In this document: in pieces, positions 59,494 to 64,000 of the stretch | Numbering within the stretch: the stretch's first letter is position 1 | How the letters are laid out: every line of letters begins with the position of its first letter | Source of the DNA: Sphingobacteriaceae bacterium | GTDB lineage: Bacteria > Bacteroidota > Bacteroidia > Sphingobacteriales > Sphingobacteriaceae | DNA length: 64,000 bases | Direction of reading: 5' to 3' | Assembly (NCBI GenBank): GCA_014380615.1 | Contig: JACMJM010000011.1 | Coordinates: 62,001-126,000 of the forward strand | The notes under the pieces: model-generated | Seen by the model: the letters and a program-made list of their open reading frames with translations, nothing else | Told to the model about the DNA's origin: nothing | The model's database searches: none | Program-made: the position numbers and the translations under genes

Positions 59494-59959
59494 AGTGTGA
59501 GTTTAAAGCTGAATAACAGCAGGAGCAAAGGTTTAAGTTATTGTTGTTTAACCCTGCTTCGCCCTTTATGTTTGTCTGTTCCCAAAGCTATCGGTAATTT
59601 TTGATAATTTTTTAGAATCAAAAAATCCCAACGGATGAGGAAGGCTGTCTGAGGATTAAAATCAATATGTTAGCCTAAACCCCAACTTATGAATTTGAGG
59701 TAGCAATTATTACCTCAAGTTTACTACAAATGCCTGGCCTGATAATTTGCGTGTACCCGTAAAATCTTTGATAGATTTTGGTTATAGTTTGGCACTAAGG
59801 CTTAAAACCGTTTACTTTACGAACAGGATGTGTCTATAACCAATTTTGAAATTTGATTTTCGTTTATCATTTACAAAAAAGTGTTTGCTAAGTTGTGAAC
59901 TTGTTTTTTGTTGTGAGTAATTGATAAAATCTCATTCATTAATATTTAAAAGAAATTTT
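59494..59959. other. Gap before the GH95 gene
   Basis: No gene is visible. TTGATAGATTTTGGTTATAG near 59768 could contribute to a promoter. The lead into the GH95 ATG is AT-rich. Nothing else can be supported. Confidence 0.4.
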
Positions 59960-62900
59960 ATGAAAGCGAAGTTTTTTTCTGCGGCTGTTTTAACGGCGAT
60001 GTTATTTCAAACGCTGTTCTCGGCTGTAGAGGCCAAGACCGGAACTTTTGGCAAGGCTGAAATTATACGCCTGCAAAAAAAGGAAAAAGTAGCGGTATCC
60101 CGATACGAGGTACTTGGGGTGATTTTTGAAAAAGGAAAGATTTCAATTGCCGAGGCAGGCGGGGTTTTAGGAGTATTGATACGAAAAAACGATGAGGCGA
60201 GTGCCGCAACCGACAAACTGGTAGTAAAAGTGTTTGACGATAAAGGTTCAGTTATCACACAGAAAAGTTATTCTTTAAATGCCACGGTAAAAAAGGGAAC
60301 TCAGCATATCGGCATAGAGGGGCTGTCTTTTACAAATGCTTCCTATCTGCAGGCGCATATAGAAACCAGTAAAGGTGTTGTTGTATCACCGAAAGGAAGT
60401 AAAATTTCTCAGGGGAGTTATAAAGGCTTGCCCTTGCTGGGCGACTGGATTACCAACGAAGAGTTGGGTAATGGCCCGGGTGTTCAGGCGCCGACAAAAG
60501 TACCGGCCGGTGTAAACCCTCAGTTGGTTAATACCAAAACTTCTAACGTCAACTATTCTTATAACGAAAATTATCCGGCTATCCGAGCCAATAATATGCT
60601 TTGGTATAAAACCGGTGCCTACGATGTAAAATCGACTATTTACGATCGTGATGGTGCAGATTGGGAGCAGCAGGCCTTGCCAATTGGTAACGGCTTTATG
60701 GGAGCGATGCTGTTCGGAATGCCGGGAAAAGATCATATTCAGTTTAACGAAGAAACGTTTTGGGCGGCGGGCTACCGTGGCGTACAAAAAGGTGTCGACC
60801 CGACATATGTTAATCCGGATATGAGTGAAGGGATAAACGGGTACATGAACGCGGGAAATATCTTTATTGATTTTAATTTGCCCTCTAATCCGCAAATTGT
60901 AAACTACTACCGCGATTTAAATCTGGAGGATGCCGTTGCGCATGTACAGTACGAATACAATAACGTAAAATATAACCGGGAATATTTCGCGAGCTTTTCG
61001 GCTAAAGTATTGGTTTTTAGGTATACAGCTGATAAAGCGGGGGCTCTTAATTTTACAGTTAATCCTGTATCTGCCCATCCAGGATCTATCACTGTTAATA
61101 ATGGCGAAATAACCATTGTTGGCAATCTAAAAGATTCTGAACCTTACCGCGGTGGCGGAAGGGCGGCTTACAGTCAGAAATCTGATCTGGAGTATTGCAC
61201 AAAAATAAAGGTCATTGCTGATAACGGTAAGATAACAGATAATTATGCCAATGTAGGCGTTGAAGGTGCCACGGCGGTTACCGTTATTGTGGCCTCATCA
61301 ACAGACTATGACCCTAATCAGTTTGTAATCGGCAAAAACGGAAAAGTAGATCTCGCTGCTAAGCAATTTAAACATTTAAAGGGCCTTCAATATACTATCG
61401 ATAAAACAACTAGTCGCCTGGCTGGTGTAAAAGGTAAAAGTTTTGAGAAATTAAAGGCCGAACATATCGCAGATTATCAAAAACTGTTTAACCGGGTTTC
61501 TTTCAGGCTTACAGATGAGAAGGAGGTGAGTCAGATTCCTACAAACGAGCTTCAGCTATCTTACAACAAAGTAATACCGCTGGTTAATAAGGGAGCCAGT
61601 ATAGCTTTCGCTGAGCCAGCCTATAATTCACTAAATAAGCACCTCGAAGAATTGCATTACAACTACGCAAGGTATTTGATGATCGCCTCATCACGGGAAA
61701 CCACTCTTCCGGCGAATCTTCAGGGTAAGTGGAACCAGAGTGTGGCAGAGATTTGGGGATCTACGTATTGTATCAACATCAACTTGCAAATGAATTACTG
61801 GTTTGCGGGTGGTGCCAACCTTCTCGAAAGCGGAAAAGCACTTATTAACTGGTTTAATTCGCAGATTCCGGCGGGGAGAATAACCTCTAAAAATATGTAT
61901 AAGATTGAGCCAAAGAGCTATACATTAACCGGCAACACCATAAGTTTTGCTAACAAGGCTGTGCCCCACACAGACGATGTATTTATTATGCATACCAAGC
62001 AATCCATTAACGGACAAACGGATATGACCGGATCCAGAAATATACAGTCGCCCGGCAACACCGCCTTTATGATGTATAATCTTTGGGACCTTTACCTTTC
62101 AAGCGGTGATAAAAAATTACTTGCGGCAGAAATTTATCCGATAATGAGAAAGTCGGCTAATTTTTATACTCAATACATATATGCCAACAAGAAAAGCGCG
62201 ACAGATACTAAGAACTATCCCAAGGGATATTACTATACCACCGGATCGGGCCGTTCGCCCGAACAAGGGCCAACTCAGGAAGGGGTTAAATATGATTTGC
62301 AATTAGTAGCGGGTATGTTTGATTATACCATTCAAGCGGCAGAAATACTGGGTGAGGATAAGGATAAGGTAGCCGCCTGGAAGGAAATACGAAATAATAT
62401 TGAAATTCCGGTCGAGCTGGGTGCTGATAAGCAGATTAAAGAATGGGCCCAGGAAACCAGTTACAATACTGATGCCAGCGGGAAAGCAATGGGTGATCCA
62501 TATCACAGGCATATTTCTCATCTTGTGGCTTTATATCCGGGTACGCTGATTAACCCGACAACACCGGAATTGCTTAAGGGCGCGAAAATTACACTCGAAA
62601 AGCGTGGCGACGACGCTACCGGTTGGTCGATAGCCAATAAGTTTCTAATGTGGGCCAGAGTACTCGACGGCGATAAGGCACTTCAGTTATTCAGATATCA
62701 GCTGGCACAAAGAACATACAGCAATTTGTTCGACTTTCATGCGCCCTTCCAGATAGACGGAAACTTTGGTTCGGCCGCTGGTGTAATGGAGCTTTTGATG
62801 CAAAGCCAGACAGGAACAATATACATTTTACCAGCTTTACCCAAAGTATGGGATAAGGGATCTGTAGCGGGAATCAGAGCAAAAACAGGAGCGGATGTTT

Positions 62901-63100
62901 CGCTTAAATGGTCGGGTAATAAGGCTGATGAGGTTGTTATCAGGCCCGTTGTGAACGGAGATGTGAGAATTGGCTATAAGCTTGCCAACTCGATTATAGT
63001 ATCTGATGGTGTGAAGTCGAGTACTTTAGCGGGTAATAACGGGATTTTTACTATCACAGGGGCTAAAGCGGGTGCGGCGTTAAAGATTAGCTTCCGGTAG
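59960..63100 (+). CDS. Secreted glycoside hydrolase family 95 (alpha-L-fucosidase-like) with N-terminal extension
   Basis: From ATG 59960 the protein has 1046 residues with a signal peptide (MKAKFFSAAVLTAMLFQTLF, cleaved near VEA). The GH95 N-terminal beta-sandwich starts near residue 211 (NNMLWYKTGA, then LPIGNGFMGAMLFG and IQFNEETFWAAGY). The catalytic (alpha/alpha)6 barrel has INLQMNYWFAGGANL (the Asn pair that positions the catalytic water in GH95) and FQIDGNFGSAAGVMELLMQS (the Asp region). Residues about 25-210 form an additional domain without a recognised family. It probably removes fucose or galactose from plant or host glycans. Other carbohydrate genes are absent, so it is a solitary enzyme. 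Confidence 0.9.
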   Translation: MKAKFFSAAVLTAMLFQTLFSAVEAKTGTFGKAEIIRLQKKEKVAVSRYEVLGVIFEKGKISIAEAGGVLGVLIRKNDEASAATDKLVVKVFDDKGSVITQKSYSLNATVKKGTQHIGIEGLSFTNASYLQAHIETSKGVVVSPKGSKISQGSYKGLPLLGDWITNEELGNGPGVQAPTKVPAGVNPQLVNTKTSNVNYSYNENYPAIRANNMLWYKTGAYDVKSTIYDRDGADWEQQALPIGNGFMGAMLFGMPGKDHIQFNEETFWAAGYRGVQKGVDPTYVNPDMSEGINGYMNAGNIFIDFNLPSNPQIVNYYRDLNLEDAVAHVQYEYNNVKYNREYFASFSAKVLVFRYTADKAGALNFTVNPVSAHPGSITVNNGEITIVGNLKDSEPYRGGGRAAYSQKSDLEYCTKIKVIADNGKITDNYANVGVEGATAVTVIVASSTDYDPNQFVIGKNGKVDLAAKQFKHLKGLQYTIDKTTSRLAGVKGKSFEKLKAEHIADYQKLFNRVSFRLTDEKEVSQIPTNELQLSYNKVIPLVNKGASIAFAEPAYNSLNKHLEELHYNYARYLMIASSRETTLPANLQGKWNQSVAEIWGSTYCININLQMNYWFAGGANLLESGKALINWFNSQIPAGRITSKNMYKIEPKSYTLTGNTISFANKAVPHTDDVFIMHTKQSINGQTDMTGSRNIQSPGNTAFMMYNLWDLYLSSGDKKLLAAEIYPIMRKSANFYTQYIYANKKSATDTKNYPKGYYYTTGSGRSPEQGPTQEGVKYDLQLVAGMFDYTIQAAEILGEDKDKVAAWKEIRNNIEIPVELGADKQIKEWAQETSYNTDASGKAMGDPYHRHISHLVALYPGTLINPTTPELLKGAKITLEKRGDDATGWSIANKFLMWARVLDGDKALQLFRYQLAQRTYSNLFDFHAPFQIDGNFGSAAGVMELLMQSQTGTIYILPALPKVWDKGSVAGIRAKTGADVSLKWSGNKADEVVIRPVVNGDVRIGYKLANSIIVSDGVKSSTLAGNNGIFTITGAKAGAALKISFR

Positions 63101-63210
63101 GGTTTTTATATTTCACACAAAGGGCGAAAAGGTTTTGTATTTCCAATGAAGGGCTTTTTGGGTGAATCTATTAAAAAACGTTAAGAGGTGTAAAGCTGGT
63201 TGTGTAATTT

Positions 63211-63251
63211 CACGCAAAGTACGCAAAGAGGAGAACGCAAAGATCGCAAAG
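63211..63251. repeat. Spaced CGCAAAG repeats
   Basis: CACGCAAAGTACGCAAAG, then AACGCAAAGATCGCAAAG, four copies of the word in 41 nt. The same word cluster occurs at 52865-52898, so this is a dispersed family. Confidence 0.6.
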
Positions 63252-63361
63252 GTTGCTTGGATAGATTTGCGTCTTGTTATTGCTTTGCTTTAAAATAATA
63301 TTCGCAAAAAAAGAGACGAAGATAAAATCTCCACCTCTTTCCTTTATTGCTATATTGATTT

Positions 63362-63811
63362 TTACTGCACCCTGCCGTCTTTTTTATCCTGTGATCTTCC
63401 GATCGCATAACCTGCTCCGGCCCCAACAAGTCCTCCTACAACAGCTCCGCGGCCATCTTTCTTATCTACTATAATTCCGGTTACCGCACCTGCTCCGGCA
63501 CCTATTGCAGCACCTTTGGCAGCTTTACTCCATCCTTTTTTCTGTGGCTGGGTATTAGTGTATGTTTCCGAAACTCCTTTTACATACGTCCGTTCTGACG
63601 AAGACGCTGATGAGTTTCTGCGTGAAGCGATTTTTTCTTTTTCTTGAGAAAGAAAAACTTCTTTGGCGTCAGCTCTTCGGAAGCTGTCTAATTGAATACT
63701 ATCTCTTACTTGTCGGAAGGCTTCTTCTTTTGATTGTACCGTAGTTTCAGACTTATTACTGCAGGCGGCAAATGTGGCTGCTACTGCAAAGATTAGTGCG
63801 ATTTTTTTCAT
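63362..63811 (-). CDS. Glycine-zipper lipoprotein
   Basis: The protein has 149 residues with a lipoprotein signal (MKKIALIFAVAATFAACSNK, Cys17). The middle is charged and polar (KEAFRQVRDSIQLDSFRRAD). The C-terminal third is a glycine zipper: AAKGAAIGAGAGAVTGIIVD, KKDGRGAVVGGLVGAGAGYA, a YMGG/17-kDa-antigen-like pattern that can insert in or contact membranes. Its role is probably envelope integrity. It is a single-gene unit at the window end. Confidence 0.87.
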   Translation of the reverse strand: MKKIALIFAVAATFAACSNKSETTVQSKEEAFRQVRDSIQLDSFRRADAKEVFLSQEKEKIASRRNSSASSSERTYVKGVSETYTNTQPQKKGWSKAAKGAAIGAGAGAVTGIIVDKKDGRGAVVGGLVGAGAGYAIGRSQDKKDGRVQ

Positions 63812-64000
63812 AATATAATTTATAATTGTGAATTTAAGTGTGCTTTAAATATTATAACATTTTGAATACCTAAGCTGCCATCATAATGCAAAGACCGATC
63901 CACGATTTCTTTAAACAAAATTTTTTTACATATGGCCACATGGAGCTAATAGGGCTATGAAATAAAATAAACCAATAGAATAGCGACAGAGGGTAGTGTC

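Noticed and set aside
1-64000. CRISPR array or prophage
   Set aside because: No regularly spaced direct repeats with unique spacers, and no phage structural, lysis or integrase genes were seen.

Overview
The window looks like chromosomal DNA of a Bacteroidota member of the Sphingobacteriaceae, Pedobacter-like. The evidence is the low GC content, the near absence of Shine-Dalgarno sequences, promoters with the Bacteroidota form (TTG, about 19 nt, TAnnTTTG), DUF3822, a fused E1 alpha/beta 2-oxoacid dehydrogenase, a DAHP synthase-chorismate mutase fusion, PorT-like outer-membrane barrels, and an ssrA tag ending in ALAA. The species assignment is inference.

Positions 1-5200 are accessory. They hold a cut-off short-chain dehydrogenase, an operon of a PorT-like barrel, a DUF4386 membrane protein and an AraC regulator, an alpha/beta hydrolase broken by two opposite frameshifts, and stand-alone RibD-like and VOC genes followed by an alternating array of palindromes. 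Positions 5222-13794 are a TetR-controlled RND efflux system (TolC, adaptor, pump) followed by an esterase and small envelope proteins. Positions 13881-18028 repeat the barrel + DUF4386 module, this time beside a LytS/LytTR two-component pair and a chimeric gene scar (DUF4386 head joined to a DUF4260 tail). Positions 18154-19297 are a graveyard of three truncated genes, including an insertion-sequence transposase tail, ending next to tRNA-Lys.

Positions 19466-35172 are mostly housekeeping: tRNA-Lys, a 2H phosphoesterase, dinB, gmhB, a Nudix hydrolase, pyrE, clpB, coaD, rsmD, DUF3822, a RecD-like helicase, a CHASE3 kinase, tmRNA, an aminotransferase and DUF1573. Positions 35393-42718 carry the fused E1 dehydrogenase and an aromatic amino acid operon (pheA, DAHP synthase-chorismate mutase, aroA, aroC). 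A complete translational attenuator precedes pheA: a promoter, a 16-residue leader peptide with six Tyr and two Phe, an antiterminator arm directly after the leader stop codon, and an intrinsic terminator. This is the most notable regulatory system in the window.

Positions 42973-63811 hold a PAS protein, a Crp/Fnr regulator with a palindrome in its own promoter, YceI, a DUF2339-DUF3999 pair, a sugar-1-phosphate transferase with a lone receiver protein, an LMW-phosphatase-like protein, an MTHFR-like protein, a CHASE sensor kinase, two related small coiled-coil proteins, a thioredoxin-like lipid-envelope protein, a DUF4349 lipoprotein preceded by a frameshifted lipoprotein gene, a stand-alone BLUF blue-light sensor, and a large secreted GH95 fucosidase with an unusual N-terminal extension. 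Intergenic spaces repeatedly hold dispersed low-complexity words and perfect inverted repeats. Several genes have their -7 promoter box only 3-6 nt before the start codon, which suggests leaderless mRNAs.
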